DNA of 64,000 nt from G963717155 sp963717155 (GCA_963717155.1 OY970326.1:2108001-2172000), one strand, 5' to 3'. Positions 1-10,293 are shown, counted from the first letter of the stretch. Numbers and translations: made by a program. Notes: a model not told the origin generated them from the sequence alone.

Positions 1-58
1 AACGGTAGCGGCCCTAGCTGAGCGGATACCGAGTGTCGGCGAGGCCGCCGAGGCCGAC

Positions 59-937
59 CTACTGCAGCGCGTCCGCTCCCGCCACGACCTCGAGGATCTC
101 CTGCGTGATCTCGGCCTGGCGGGCGCGGTTCATCGCGAGCGTCAGCCCGTCGATCAGCTCGTTCGCATTCTTCGAGGCGTTGCCCATCGCCGTCATGCGG
201 GCACCATGCTCGGACGCGGTCGACTCGAGGAGGGCGCGATACACCGCGATCTCGATCGAGGTCTGCAGCAGGCCGTCGAGCATGTCCTCGGCATCGGGCT
301 CGAAGATCACGATGCCCTCGAGGGCGCGATCGCGCGGCGACATGTCGGCCAGCCGACCCTCGGGGATCGGCAGCAGCTCCTCGACGACGACACGCTGGCT
401 GAGCGCGCTCTCGAAGTGGTTGTACACGAGCGCGACCCGGTCCACGGTTCCGTCGCGGAAGAGCTTGCACAGCGCCTCGGCGATCGCAGCGGCATCACCG
501 TAGGTCGGGCGGTCGGTGAAGCCCTGCCAGCTGTCGAGAAGCTCGAGTCCGCGGAAGCGCAGCGATCCGATGCCGCGCTTGCCGACCGCGAGCCAGCGCG
601 TCTCGTGCCCGGCCGCACGCTCCCTGCGCCCGTCGGAGATCGCAGTGCGCAGCACCTGCGCGTTGAACGCGCCTGCGAGACCGCGATCGCCCGTCAGGAC
701 GCACAGCGCGCTGACCTGCGTCTCCCGTCGCGCGAGCAAGGGCTCGCCGTGGACGTTGGCCCGGCCCGCAGCCTCGACCTCGAGCTCGTGCATCCGATCG
801 GCGTACGGCCGCAGCGCCTCGATCCGCATCTGCGCCCGTCGCAGCTTGGACGCCGAGACCAGCTCGAGCGCCTTCGTGATCTTGCGCGTGTTGCGGACCG
901 AGCGGATCCGCCGCTTGATGTCTTGCTGGCTTGCCAC
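59..937 (-). CDS. atpG: F-ATP synthase gamma subunit
   Basis: Central stalk (gamma) subunit of F1, which rotates inside the alpha3beta3 head and couples proton flow to ATP synthesis on the cytoplasmic face of the membrane. The 292-residue protein has the usual family length. Its N-terminal helix carries the hallmark IKRRIRSVRNTRKITKALEL, and the C-terminal helix ends with MNRARQAEITQEILEVVAGA, which is strongly conserved. It lies 7 nt downstream of atpA in the same operon. The operon continues off the left edge, where atpD and atpC are expected; the first 58 bases of the window hold no recognisable part of atpD. Identification is secure. Confidence 0.97.
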   Translation of the reverse strand: MASQQDIKRRIRSVRNTRKITKALELVSASKLRRAQMRIEALRPYADRMHELEVEAAGRANVHGEPLLARRETQVSALCVLTGDRGLAGAFNAQVLRTAISDGRRERAAGHETRWLAVGKRGIGSLRFRGLELLDSWQGFTDRPTYGDAAAIAEALCKLFRDGTVDRVALVYNHFESALSQRVVVEELLPIPEGRLADMSPRDRALEGIVIFEPDAEDMLDGLLQTSIEIAVYRALLESTASEHGARMTAMGNASKNANELIDGLTLAMNRARQAEITQEILEVVAGADALQ

Positions 938-944
938 CCGACGA

Positions 945-2476
<1,532 letters not shown>

Positions 2477-2480
<4 letters not shown>

Positions 2481-3037
2481 GCGGATCCTCCGGGAACGAT
2501 GCGTGCCTGGCGGAGCGCGAGGCGGAGCCCGTCGAGGCGGCCGCGCACCGAGGCGTCGATAAGGTTGTCGCCGATTCGCAGGACGATGCCGCCGACGACG
2601 GCGGGATCGACGCGACGGCTGAGCGTCACGTCCTTGCCGCTGGCCTCGGCGAGGCGATCGCGCAGGAGATCGGCCTCGTCGTTTCCGACGGGGACGGCGG
2701 TGGTGAGCTCGACCTGGAGCTGTTTCTCGGACTCCCGCACGAGCGCGGAGAGCACCTCGATCGTGTCGTCGAGCTCGGTCAGGCGACCGTTGTCGACCAG
2801 TACCTGCAGGAAGTTCCGCACCAGTGCGTCGGCGCCGGTCGCGAGCTGCAGCAGGATCTCCTTCTTGCCCCGGGCGGGGAAGGCCGGGTTGTAGAGAATG
2901 CGGGTGAGGTCCGTGCTCGACGTGAGCGCCTCGCGGATCGCAACGAGATCGCGCTCGATCTCCGGCGCGCGCCCAACGTCCTTCGCCGCCTCGTAGAGCG
3001 CGGTTCCGTAGACGTGACCTGCGGGATCGGCCGGCAC
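2477..3037 (-). CDS. atpH: F-ATP synthase delta subunit
   Basis: Peripheral-stalk subunit (delta/OSCP) that attaches the b subunits to the top of F1. The 186-residue length is typical. The N-terminal six-helix region shows YGTALYEAAKD, and the C-terminal signature RVDPAVVGGIVLRIGDNLID matches the conserved OSCP end motif. The start is GTG, 3 nt after the atpF stop, and the stop overlaps the atpA GTG. The order b-delta-alpha-gamma is the standard bacterial order. Confidence 0.95.
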
Positions 3038-3040
3038 CGG

Positions 3041-3568
3041 CTACTCGTCCCCTCGCAGCTTGGAGAAGTCGACCTCGCCGAGCGCCTCGTCGATCAGGCG
3101 GCGCTGCTCGTCTGCGTCGAGCGCGCGCCCGATGACCTTCTCGGTGGCGAGCAGGGTCAGATCGGCCACCTCGTTCTTGATCTGATCGAGCGCCTGCCGG
3201 GTCTCCGCGACGATCGCCTCCTGCACCTGCTCGATGCCGCGCTCCTTCTCGAGCCGCAGCTCCTCCTTGAGCTGCCGCGACGACTCCTCGGCCGTCCGCC
3301 GGGCTCGCTCGAGGATCTCGTTGGCCTCGTGACGCGACTGCGCGAGCTGCGCCTTGTACTCCTCGAGCAGCTGCTGCGCCTCCTCGCGGGAGCGCTCGGC
3401 CGACTCGATGTTCTCGCGCACGGCCGCACGACGCTCCTCGATCGCGTTCGCGATCGGGCCGAACGCCTTCCACTTCAGCAGCAGGAAGGTCAGGAAGAAG
3501 ATGACGAGCGTCCAGATCATCAGGCCCGGAGCGGGCGAGACGAGTGCGGCGTCTGCAATCACAGGCAT
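3041..3568 (-). CDS. atpF: F-ATP synthase b subunit
   Basis: Membrane-anchored peripheral stalk subunit. The 175-residue protein has one transmembrane helix near residues 14-33 (LMIWTLVIFFLTFLLLKW), then a long charged, Ala/Glu/Arg-rich helix from about residue 40 to 150 that forms the right-handed coiled-coil dimer. It is a single b subunit; no b-prime or b-delta fusion of the mycobacterial type is seen. It lies between atpE and atpH in the same operon. Confidence 0.96.
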   Translation of the reverse strand: MPVIADAALVSPAPGLMIWTLVIFFLTFLLLKWKAFGPIANAIEERRAAVRENIESAERSREEAQQLLEEYKAQLAQSRHEANEILERARRTAEESSRQLKEELRLEKERGIEQVQEAIVAETRQALDQIKNEVADLTLLATEKVIGRALDADEQRRLIDEALGEVDFSKLRGDE

Positions 3569-3587
3569 GTGTGCTCGCTCCTGCCCG

Positions 3588-3833
3588 TCAGCCGATGAAG
3601 AACGCCACGAACGACATCAGGAGCGCGTAGAACGTGATGGCCTCCGTCAGTGCGAGGCCGAGGAACATGAGACCCGTCAGGTCGCCGCGCATCTCGGGCT
3701 GGCGTGACACGCCCTCGATGGTCTTGCCGATCAGATAGCCGACGCCGACGCCCGGACCGATCGCGCCGAAGCCAGTACCGAGGCCGAGCACGATGATCTT
3801 TGCGGCATCCTGGACGTTGCCTTGGAGCGCCAT
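3588..3833 (-). CDS. atpE: F-ATP synthase c subunit
   Basis: Proteolipid of the rotor c-ring. The 81 residues form two transmembrane hairpin helices joined by the polar loop RQPE (residues 44-47). The ion-binding carboxylate is Glu64 in LTEAITFYALL. The residue after it is Ala rather than Ser, and the Gln expected on helix 1 of Na+ c-rings is absent, so proton rather than sodium coupling is inferred. Helix 1 carries the Gly-rich packing motif GTGFGAIGPGVGVG. It lies between atpB and atpF. Confidence 0.97.
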   Translation of the reverse strand: MALQGNVQDAAKIIVLGLGTGFGAIGPGVGVGYLIGKTIEGVSRQPEMRGDLTGLMFLGLALTEAITFYALLMSFVAFFIG

Positions 3834-3871
3834 AGTTTACGAACTCCTCCTGGATGGGTATGCGGTGGTGA

Positions 3872-4753
3872 TCAATGCGGAGCCTCGCTTGCGAAGCCGA
3901 TGTAGATGCCGGACAGGATCGCGAAGATGAAGGCCTGCAGGTTGGCGATCAGCAGCACCTCGAACGCGTAGAAGAACACGCCGACGGGAACGGTGATGAT
4001 CCCGATGTACCAGTGGCCGATGATGATCACGAGCGCCGCCGACATCAGGACGAGCAGGTGGCCGGCGAACATGTTGGCGAACAGCCGGACGCTCAGCGAG
4101 ACGAGGCGGAGGAGCTGCGAGAGCACCTCGAGTATCGCGATCAGCGGGCGAATGGCCTTCGGCGCCGTGGTCACCCACACCATCGTCTTGAAGTAGTGGC
4201 CGGCGCCGTTGGACTTGATGCCGACGAAGTGCGAGGCGAAGAACGTGACGAGGGTCAGCGCGAGCGTCACCGACAGGTTCGCGGTGGCGGCGTACAGCGT
4301 GAAGCCGGGGATCCCGTGCCACTTGTGCTCGGTGTCGAACGGCAGCGGGATGTACGAGATGAGGTTCGACACCCAGATGAACGTGAACAGCGCCGCCAGG
4401 TACGGGAACCACGTCTTGAACAGCTTCTCGGGCAGCGTGGCCCGACCGATCGAGGTCTCGTTGAAGCTGTAGACGATCTCGACGACCGCCTGCGCGCGGC
4501 CGGGCTTCTGGCGTAGGCCGCCGCGGATGACCAGGATCGGCGCGACGACGGCGACCACGGCCGCGAAGATCAGGTACAGGACGGCCTTCGTGATCGACAG
4601 GTCCAGCCACGGGAACGGCTTGATCTCGACGTACGGGTGAAGGAGGAACTCCTTCGTCGGGTCGACCTTCGGCTCGGCGAGCGCGAGCGCGGGCGCGGCC
4701 AGCGCGATGGCCAGCGGAAGCGCGAGGAGGGGCAGACGACGGAGCAACCTCAC
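3872..4753 (-). CDS. atpB: F-ATP synthase a subunit
   Basis: Membrane stator subunit that forms the two proton half-channels against the c-ring. The 293 residues have several hydrophobic helices, and the C-terminal half contains the conserved SVRLFANMFAGHLLV, whose Arg faces the c-ring carboxylate. The start is GTG at 4751-4753, overlapping the stop of the upstream atpI-like gene as GTGA. The first about 25 residues look like a signal peptide: a basic start, a Leu/Ala core and an ALALA end before the Glu-Pro-Lys stretch. A processed N-terminus is possible but unproven. Confidence 0.95.
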   Translation of the reverse strand: MRLLRRLPLLALPLAIALAAPALALAEPKVDPTKEFLLHPYVEIKPFPWLDLSITKAVLYLIFAAVVAVVAPILVIRGGLRQKPGRAQAVVEIVYSFNETSIGRATLPEKLFKTWFPYLAALFTFIWVSNLISYIPLPFDTEHKWHGIPGFTLYAATANLSVTLALTLVTFFASHFVGIKSNGAGHYFKTMVWVTTAPKAIRPLIAILEVLSQLLRLVSLSVRLFANMFAGHLLVLMSAALVIIIGHWYIGIITVPVGVFFYAFEVLLIANLQAFIFAILSGIYIGFASEAPH

Positions 4754-5181
4754 GGGCGCGTGTCCACGGGCATGCGCCGGCTGTTGGCGTAGAAGATGCC
4801 GCGGGCGGTGAGGTCGCAGGTGTACAGGATGGCGAACAGGATCGCAGCGGGCAGCGCAGTCGGCTTCCCGGCGAAGTGCACGGCCAGCACGAGGCACAGC
4901 AGCGTGCCCCACGCACGCGAGATGAAGGTGACGCCGGCGGTGGCCACCGCGATCGTCTGCGGCAGCCCGATGATGAAGCGGTTGACGCCCGCCTGCAGCA
5001 GGCGGTTCACGAGCCAGAGGCCGGTCCCGATCGCCCACGCGTTGAACGGCTTGCCGGTGGCGAGGAAGACGGGAAGGGCGACCAGCGCGATCGGCACCGC
5101 GAGGTTCGCCAGGATCACGTTCTTGACCGTGGTGGGCGGGGGGGCCGGCGGCTGGTATGCCTGATCGAGCATCGTGGTCAA
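4750..5181 (-). CDS. atpI: ATP synthase protein I-like membrane protein
   Basis: Small hydrophobic protein of 143 residues with about four predicted transmembrane segments after a Pro-rich N-terminus. Position rather than sequence gives the name: AtpI proteins are poorly conserved but lie just upstream of atpB, as here, with a GTGA overlap. AtpI is thought to help c-ring assembly or magnesium supply. The family assignment is moderately sure and the function is inferred. Confidence 0.72.
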   Translation of the reverse strand: MTTMLDQAYQPPAPPPTTVKNVILANLAVPIALVALPVFLATGKPFNAWAIGTGLWLVNRLLQAGVNRFIIGLPQTIAVATAGVTFISRAWGTLLCLVLAVHFAGKPTALPAAILFAILYTCDLTARGIFYANSRRMPVDTRP

Positions 5182-5191
5182 CGGCCTGCGC

Positions 5192-5398
5192 TCACGGCTG
5201 GCGGAAGTATCGCAGCCACACGACGTAGAAGCCGAGCACCAGCCCGACCGCGGACCCGACGAGGGCGAGCGGCCACGGAATGCCCAGCGGCCAGCCGAGC
5301 AACCCTCCGACGGCCCCGCACGCGACGATCGAGCCGATGATCGTCATTCCGGCGCCAATGCCGGACATGTCGGGCGCAGCTTCGCGTCGCGGTGGCAT
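5192..5398 (-). CDS. AtpZ/AtpI-family small membrane protein
   Basis: Predicted 68-residue protein at the head of the ATP synthase operon. It has two hydrophobic helices (about residues 18-38 and 43-61) and a Gly-rich turn, and ends WLRYFRQP. This size, topology and place fit the AtpZ (AtpQ-like) proteins found before atpI or atpB. The chosen ATG is at 5396-5398. An in-frame ATG at 5423-5425 would add 9 residues, and neither start has a clear Shine-Dalgarno. Its role is inferred from position only. Confidence 0.6.
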   Translation of the reverse strand: MPPRREAAPDMSGIGAGMTIIGSIVACGAVGGLLGWPLGIPWPLALVGSAVGLVLGFYVVWLRYFRQP

Positions 5399-5583
5399 CG
5401 TGCGCGGTGATCGTGACTCCCTCATGCGGCAGACCCGTCGCCCGCCGCGCGGTGCTGAGCATACCAGACGACCAGCGTACTTCGTGACAGGCCGCAAAAC
5501 CGCCGAATAGTCGCGCCATGCGGCACTTGATGCCGCTTCGCGCAGTGTCCGGCAGCCACGATCGGGCGGTCTTTGTGCGTATC
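5399..5583 (-). promoter_or_regulatory. probable ATP synthase operon promoter region
   Basis: This 185-bp gap between the transferase gene and the atp operon is the only non-coding stretch upstream of the operon. On the minus strand a TATGCT hexamer at 5458-5463 is a -10 candidate. No convincing -35 element is visible 17 nt upstream of it. If it is used, the 5-prime leader would be about 25-55 nt, depending on the start of the first gene. Confidence 0.35.
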
Positions 5584-6744
5584 TCAGGGACCGGTCGCCA
5601 CACGCTCGCGCCGCTCTCGCCTGGCGACGACGAGCGGGGTCTCCCCCGGTACCTCGCTGCGGCGCGCGAGTCCCACGAGGTGGAGGTGGCGCTGCTTGAG
5701 GATCTCGAGCACGTAGACGACGTACAGCGTGAAGGCGAGCGCGAGCAGGCCCAGCGCGGCGAGCAGCGCGGACGATCCCCAGTGGACGCTGCTGTGCGTG
5801 CGGTAGTGCACGAAGCGGATCGCGAGCGCGAGCCCGGCGAGCGAGGCGCACCACGCGTACAGCAGCAGCGCGGCCTGCCGCTGGCCCCAGCCGATGCGGG
5901 CGAAGCGGTGGTGGAGGTGCCCCGAGTCGGCCCGCCACGGAGCCTGTCCGTGCTTCAGCCGGCGGGCGATCACGAACGACGTGTCGAGCAACGGGACGAA
6001 CAGCACGACGAGCGGGAAGCCGACCGCCACCGCAGCTGCGGTCTTCAGCACGCCGAGCACGGAGACCGACGCGAGCACGAACCCGATCGTCATCGAGCCG
6101 GAATCGCCCATGAAGACGCGCGCGGGATGGAAGTTCCGGCGGAGGAAGCCGATGCAGGCCCCCGCGAGCGCAGCGACGATGAGCGCCGGCTGGACACGTC
6201 CGAGCGACAGCGCGAGCACGCAGAACGTGCCCGCCGAGATCGCGCCGACCCCCGCCGCGAGCCCGTCCATGCCGTCGACGAAGTTCAGGACGTTCATCAA
6301 CCCGACGATCCAGATGATCGTGAGCGGGTACTGGAAGATCCCCGTCGAGAACGGAGACAGGATCGGCAGGGTGACGTGGTCGATGCTGACACCCGCCGCC
6401 ACGGGCACGATCGCGACGCCGATCTGGGAGGCGAGCTTCGCGACGACCGGCAGGTCGTAGACGTCGTCGGCAAAGCCGACGAACGCGCAGAGGCAGGCGC
6501 CCACGATGATCGCGCGCATCGGATGGCTCAGGTGGTCCGCGAGGAGGACGACGGGCACCACCGTTCCTGCAAGCAGCGCCAGGCCGCCTCCCAACGGGAT
6601 GATGCCGTCATGCACTCGGCGCCCTCCTGGCCGGTCGACAGCCCCGACGCGTCGAGCGAACCGCGCCGCCGGCCCGTTCAGCAGGAGCGCGATTGCGAGC
6701 CCGAGCGCGAACGCTGCGAGGGCGAGCTTCGTGCCGTGGTCCAC
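5584..6744 (-). CDS. wecA: undecaprenyl-phosphate GlcNAc-1-phosphate transferase (WecA/TagO type)
   Basis: Integral membrane transferase that moves a UDP-linked HexNAc-1-phosphate to undecaprenyl phosphate, starting synthesis of a cell-wall polymer. The 386 residues have about 10-11 transmembrane helices. Motifs seen are the Asp-rich NFVDGMDGLAAG, GDSGSM in the following cytoplasmic loop, and the late HLHHRFARIGW, the His motif that separates WecA/TagO from MraY. The start is GTG at 6742-6744. A TACCAT -10-like hexamer (6753-6758, minus strand) ends 8 nt upstream, which suggests a leaderless mRNA. The place between upp and the atp operon is conserved in many Gram-positive bacteria. Confidence 0.9.
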   Translation of the reverse strand: MDHGTKLALAAFALGLAIALLLNGPAARFARRVGAVDRPGGRRVHDGIIPLGGGLALLAGTVVPVVLLADHLSHPMRAIIVGACLCAFVGFADDVYDLPVVAKLASQIGVAIVPVAAGVSIDHVTLPILSPFSTGIFQYPLTIIWIVGLMNVLNFVDGMDGLAAGVGAISAGTFCVLALSLGRVQPALIVAALAGACIGFLRRNFHPARVFMGDSGSMTIGFVLASVSVLGVLKTAAAVAVGFPLVVLFVPLLDTSFVIARRLKHGQAPWRADSGHLHHRFARIGWGQRQAALLLYAWCASLAGLALAIRFVHYRTHSSVHWGSSALLAALGLLALAFTLYVVYVLEILKQRHLHLVGLARRSEVPGETPLVVARRERRERVATGP

Positions 6745-6916
6745 GTCGAGCCATGGTAGCCGCTCGACCCGACGGTCGATGGGACCGGCGTCCCGGCCGC
6801 GGGGGACCCAGATTCCCGACGCATTGCCAACGCTCGGCTCAGGCGCCCGGGACGCACCCCCCGGGAAGCTTGTCGAAGTGGCGCCGAGGGGGCGTCGCAC
6901 AGACAAGGAGGACAGC

Positions 6917-7492
6917 ATGATCAGCGTCGGCCGGACCATCGAGAACCCCGTCACCGGTGAGCGCCTCACGTTCCGCGAGACGTCCGCATCGACGAACGGC
7001 GAGTACGTTCTCGTCGAGTGCGCGGTGCGCCCGAACGGCGTCGTCGCAGCAGCCCACGTCCATCCGTTCCAGACCGAGCGCTTCGAGGTGCTCGAGGGAA
7101 CCATCGGACTGAAGGTCGGGCGGCAGACCCTCGAGGTCGCTGCTGGAGAGGTCATCGTCGTGGAGGCCGGGAAGGCCCACAAGTTCTGGAACGCCGGCCA
7201 CGAGGAGGCGAGGTTCGTGTGCGAGGTGCGCCCGGCGCTCGAGTTCGAGTCGCTGATCGAGACGATGTTCAACCTCGCCGCCGACGGCAAGACGAACCGG
7301 AAGGGCATGCCGAACCCGTTCCGCCTCGCGGTCATCGCCAACGCGCACTTCGACGACGTGCGGCTCCCGTTCCCGCCCGTCTTCATGCAGCGCGCCGGCC
7401 TGGCGCTGGGGGCGCCGCTCGGTCGAGCGCTCGGGTTCAAGGCGAGCTACGAGCCGGCGGCGCCGGGCAACGAGGTTGCGCCGGCGTTCTGA
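6917..7492 (+). CDS. cupin-domain protein
   Basis: A 191-residue protein with a single conserved beta-barrel cupin domain over about residues 35-105. The metal motif is seen as AAHVHPFQTERFEVLEG followed by a second motif around KAHKFWNAG. The C-terminal 80 residues are less conserved and include a hydrophobic stretch. The start is set by AAGGAGG (6905-6911) 5 nt before ATG, one of the few operon-leading genes here with a strong Shine-Dalgarno. The gene stands alone, divergent from the transferase gene, and is followed by a perfect 30-bp palindrome. Substrate unknown. Confidence 0.8.
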   Translation: MISVGRTIENPVTGERLTFRETSASTNGEYVLVECAVRPNGVVAAAHVHPFQTERFEVLEGTIGLKVGRQTLEVAAGEVIVVEAGKAHKFWNAGHEEARFVCEVRPALEFESLIETMFNLAADGKTNRKGMPNPFRLAVIANAHFDDVRLPFPPVFMQRAGLALGAPLGRALGFKASYEPAAPGNEVAPAF

Positions 7493-7528
7493 GACGAGAC
7501 TCGCGAAGAAGACGTAGGACCGATCGAA

Positions 7529-7558
7529 GCGGCCGGGGCGCGATCGCGCCCCGGCCGC
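7529..7558. terminator. 30-bp perfect palindrome after the cupin gene
   Basis: Two 15-nt arms (GCGGCCGGGGCGCGA and its complement) meet with no spacer, 36 nt after the cupin stop. This is a very stable GC hairpin without a T-run, a form common for terminators in GC-rich actinobacteria. It directly precedes the first copy of the intergenic repeat. Confidence 0.6.
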
Positions 7559-7560
7559 AG

Positions 7561-7940
7561 GTGGCGTCCACCAGACGTTTCCGACCCATCGCAACCGTGA
7601 TCGCGGTCAGGCCGCAAACGACATAGGACGACGGTTACAGGTGGCACTGAACGCGCCGCGGTTGCAGGTGGCGTCCACCAGACGTTTCCGATCCGTCGCA
7701 ACCGTGATCGCGGTCAGGCCGCAACGAACATAGGCCACGAAGACCACAGGTCGCGCCGGTTCGAACGAATACAGGTCGAGCACGAAGCGCTCGAACCGCG
7801 ACCCGTGGATCTTTCGAACCGCCGCCACCTGCGGCCCTTCGAACCAGCCCAACCCGTGGATCTTCGTGACGATTGCGTGGTCGGCCTACCCGCTAACACC
7901 GTTGCGACGGATCGAATACGTCTGCGAAACGCTCTACGCG
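7561..7940. repeat. intergenic repeat cluster A
   Basis: This fills most of the 563-bp gap between the convergent cupin and upp genes; no coding region is supported there. Two forward units 107 bp apart carry the exact core GCAACCGTGATCGCGGTCAG at 7591-7610 and 7698-7717. A third, inverted and diverged copy lies at 7886-7905 (5 mismatches). Between them is a spacer with three TTCGAA sites and two copies of a GACCCGTGGATCTT-like segment. The stretch 7941-8055 resembles the right end of cluster B at 21361-21461. The same arrangement recurs at 20650-21461. Function unknown. Confidence 0.85.
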
Positions 7941-8055
7941 GCCGCCGCGAGGTTCCGAGAACCACGCTCCCCACCTGCGCCTTTTCCGAGGCCGGCACCA
8001 GCCCTACCACGCGCATCCGGGCCGCGCTCTCGCGTTCTTCCCGGGTTCGCGCCTC

Positions 8056-8697
8056 TCACGGATTCCCGTACAGCCGGTCACCCGCGTCCCCGAGCCCCGG
8101 GCGGATGTAACCGTTGCCGTCCAGCCCCCGGTCGATGCCCGCCGTGTAGATCGTGACGTCGGGATGGTCTGCCAGCACGCGCTCGATGCCCTCCGGCGCG
8201 GCGATCAGGGAGAGCAGCCGCACCTCCCGGGCGCCGGCCTCCTTGCAGACCGTGATCGAGTGGCTCGCCGAGCCTCCCGTCGCGAGCATCGGATCGAGCA
8301 GCAGCGCATCGCCACCCTCGATCTGGAACGGGAGCTTCGCGTAGTACGGGACGGCCCTCAGGGTCTCCTCGTCGCGGTAGACACCGAGGAATCCGACGCG
8401 CGCGGCCGGGATCAGCGCCAGCACGGCGTCGAGCATGCCGAGACCGGCACGCAGCACGGGCACGACCGTGACGCGCGACGGCGGCACCCGGAAGCCCTGG
8501 GCGGGCTCGAGCGGCGTCTCGACCTCGTACGGCTCCGTCTCGAGCGTCCGCGTCGCCTCGTAGCAGATCAGCAGCGCGAGCTCGTGGACGAGCCCGCGGA
8601 AGTCGCGCGTGTCGGTCGACCGGTCGCGCAACAGCGTCAGCTTGTGGCGGACGAGCGGGTGCGCGACCTCGACGACGCGGGGATCAGGAGACGACAT
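8056..8697 (-). CDS. upp: uracil phosphoribosyltransferase
   Basis: Pyrimidine salvage enzyme making UMP from uracil and PRPP in the cytoplasm. The 213 residues match the family. The PRPP loop is LLLDPMLATGGSA, the Arg-rich VLRAGLGMLD is in place, and the uracil-binding C-terminus reads YIRPGLGDAGDRLYGNP. Its start overlaps the 3-prime end of glyA by 14 nt, so it is probably co-transcribed and coupled. The upp-glyA neighbourhood is widely conserved. Confidence 0.97.
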   Translation of the reverse strand: MSSPDPRVVEVAHPLVRHKLTLLRDRSTDTRDFRGLVHELALLICYEATRTLETEPYEVETPLEPAQGFRVPPSRVTVVPVLRAGLGMLDAVLALIPAARVGFLGVYRDEETLRAVPYYAKLPFQIEGGDALLLDPMLATGGSASHSITVCKEAGAREVRLLSLIAAPEGIERVLADHPDVTIYTAGIDRGLDGNGYIRPGLGDAGDRLYGNP

Positions 8698-9985
8698 CGC
8701 ACACCGGGAACCCGCGCGCCAGACCGGCGTAGAGCGGACGCCGCTCGAGCATCGCGTCGATCTGCGCCGCCAGCGGCGGCAGCTCCGGCTGGAGTTGCAC
8801 GGCAGCCGCGACGACCTCGCCGACCTCCCGCATGTCCGCCTCGTCGAGCCCGCGCATCGTCGCGGCCGGCGTTCCGAACCGGACGCCCGAGGCGACGGTC
8901 GGCGGACGCTCGTCGAACGGCACGGTGTTGCGGTTCGCCGTGATGCCGATCTCGGCGAGCCGGTCCTCCGCCTGCTTCCCCGTCAGCTCGGAGCCGCGCA
9001 GGTCGAGCAGCACGAGGTGGGTGTCGGTGCCGCCGGTGAGGACGTGCTCGCCGCCGGCCTCGATGCCCTCCGCAAGCGCCTTCGCGTTGCCGAGCACCGC
9101 GTGCGAGTACTCGGCGAACGCCGGCGTCGCGGCGATCGCGAAGCACACCGCCTTGGCCGCGGTCACGTGGCAGAGCGGTCCTCCCTGGAGCCCGGGGAAC
9201 ACGGCCCGGTCGACGCGCTCGGCGAGCTCGGCTCGGCAGAGCACGAAGCCCGAGCGCGGTCCTGCGAGGGTCTTGTGCGTCGTCGAGGTGACGATGTCGG
9301 CCGACTCCACAGGGTTCTGGTGCAGCCCCGCCGCGACCAGGCCCGAGAAGTGCGCCATGTCGACCATCAGCAGCGCGCCGACCTCGTCGGCGATCTCGCG
9401 GAAGGCGCGCGCATCGATCTCGCGCGGATAGGCCGAGCCACCGGCGACGATCAGCTTCGGACGGTGCTCGTGCGCGAGTCGGCGCAGGTCGTCCATGTCG
9501 ATGCGTCCGTCGTCGCGGCTCACGCCATAGCCGATGAAGTGGTAGTAGCGACCCGAGAAGTTGACCCGGAGCCCGTGCGTGAGATGGCCGCCGTGATCGA
9601 GTCGCAGACCCAGCACCGTGTCGCCCTGCTCGAGCACCGCGTAGTAGGCGGCCATGTTCGCCGAGGCGCCGGAGTGCGGTTGGACGTTCGCATGCTCGGC
9701 GCCGAAGAGCGACTTCGCCCGCTCGATGGCCAGCCGCTCGACCTCGTCGACGATCTCGCAGCCGCCGTAGTAGCGACGACCCGGAAGCCCCTCGGCGTAC
9801 TTGTTCGTCAGCACGGATCCAACCGCCTCGAGCACGGACGGCCACGTGAAGTTCTCCGAGGCGATCAGCTCGAGCTGGTCGCGCTGGCGCCGCAGCTCGG
9901 CGTTGCAGAGCTCCGCGATCTCGGGGTCGATCTCGGCGAGACCCGCGGTTTGCAGGTCGCTGAGCGTGCGCTCGGTGATGCTCAC
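8684..9985 (-). CDS. glyA: serine hydroxymethyltransferase
   Basis: PLP enzyme that interconverts serine and glycine and supplies methylene-tetrahydrofolate. About 433 residues. Seen are IASENFTWPSVLEA near the N-terminus, the tetrahydrofolate/substrate motif RYYGGCEIVDEVE, the cofactor region VDMAHFSGLVAAG, and the Schiff-base Lys in STTHKTLAGPRSG. Two GTG codons are possible starts: 9983-9985, with AGGAG 5 nt upstream, is preferred over 9989-9991, which lies inside that ribosome binding site. It leads the glyA-upp pair after a hairpin-containing gap. Confidence 0.96.
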   Translation of the reverse strand: MSITERTLSDLQTAGLAEIDPEIAELCNAELRRQRDQLELIASENFTWPSVLEAVGSVLTNKYAEGLPGRRYYGGCEIVDEVERLAIERAKSLFGAEHANVQPHSGASANMAAYYAVLEQGDTVLGLRLDHGGHLTHGLRVNFSGRYYHFIGYGVSRDDGRIDMDDLRRLAHEHRPKLIVAGGSAYPREIDARAFREIADEVGALLMVDMAHFSGLVAAGLHQNPVESADIVTSTTHKTLAGPRSGFVLCRAELAERVDRAVFPGLQGGPLCHVTAAKAVCFAIAATPAFAEYSHAVLGNAKALAEGIEAGGEHVLTGGTDTHLVLLDLRGSELTGKQAEDRLAEIGITANRNTVPFDERPPTVASGVRFGTPAATMRGLDEADMREVGEVVAAAVQLQPELPPLAAQIDAMLERRPLYAGLARGFPVCDVVS

Positions 9986-10066
9986 GGTCACTCCTGTGCG
10001 GGCGGCGCGGACCTGAGGAGTCTGTCAAAGATCGGCGCGGCGCTCGGCGTCCTCGGATCGTCCTGC

Positions 10067-10107
10067 GGTCTGGGGTCTGGGCTCGTTCCTCGCGTCGACC
10101 CCAGACC
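10067..10107. terminator. hairpin between the sua5-type gene and glyA
   Basis: An 11-bp perfect stem (GGTCTGGGGTC at 10067-10077 pairs with 10097-10107) with a 19-nt loop. It lies 187 nt past the end of the prfA-prmC-amidase-sua5 run and about 80 nt before glyA, so it may end that operon; there is no T-run. The rest of the 9986-10293 gap holds no gene. A stretch near 10200-10245 loosely resembles the spacer of the intergenic repeats. Confidence 0.45.
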
Positions 10108-10293
10108 TCCGGCGACCCGGATCCCGCTCACGACCGCTCGGTTGTCCGGATCTCGCTCGGTGAGCGGGCTCCGGGGCTTCGCAGGGACGCCGGCCGGCTC
10201 TCGAACAGGCCACCAGCCTGCCCTTCGAGCCAGCCGACGCCCCCGCTCGCTCCGAGAACCCCGCGCATCCACGCCGGCTCCATGACAGGCTCC

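Noticed and set aside
9988..10272. 94-codon minus-strand frame upstream of glyA
   Set aside because: Low-complexity Arg/Pro/Ala sequence without a family; the region holds a hairpin and reads as intergenic.
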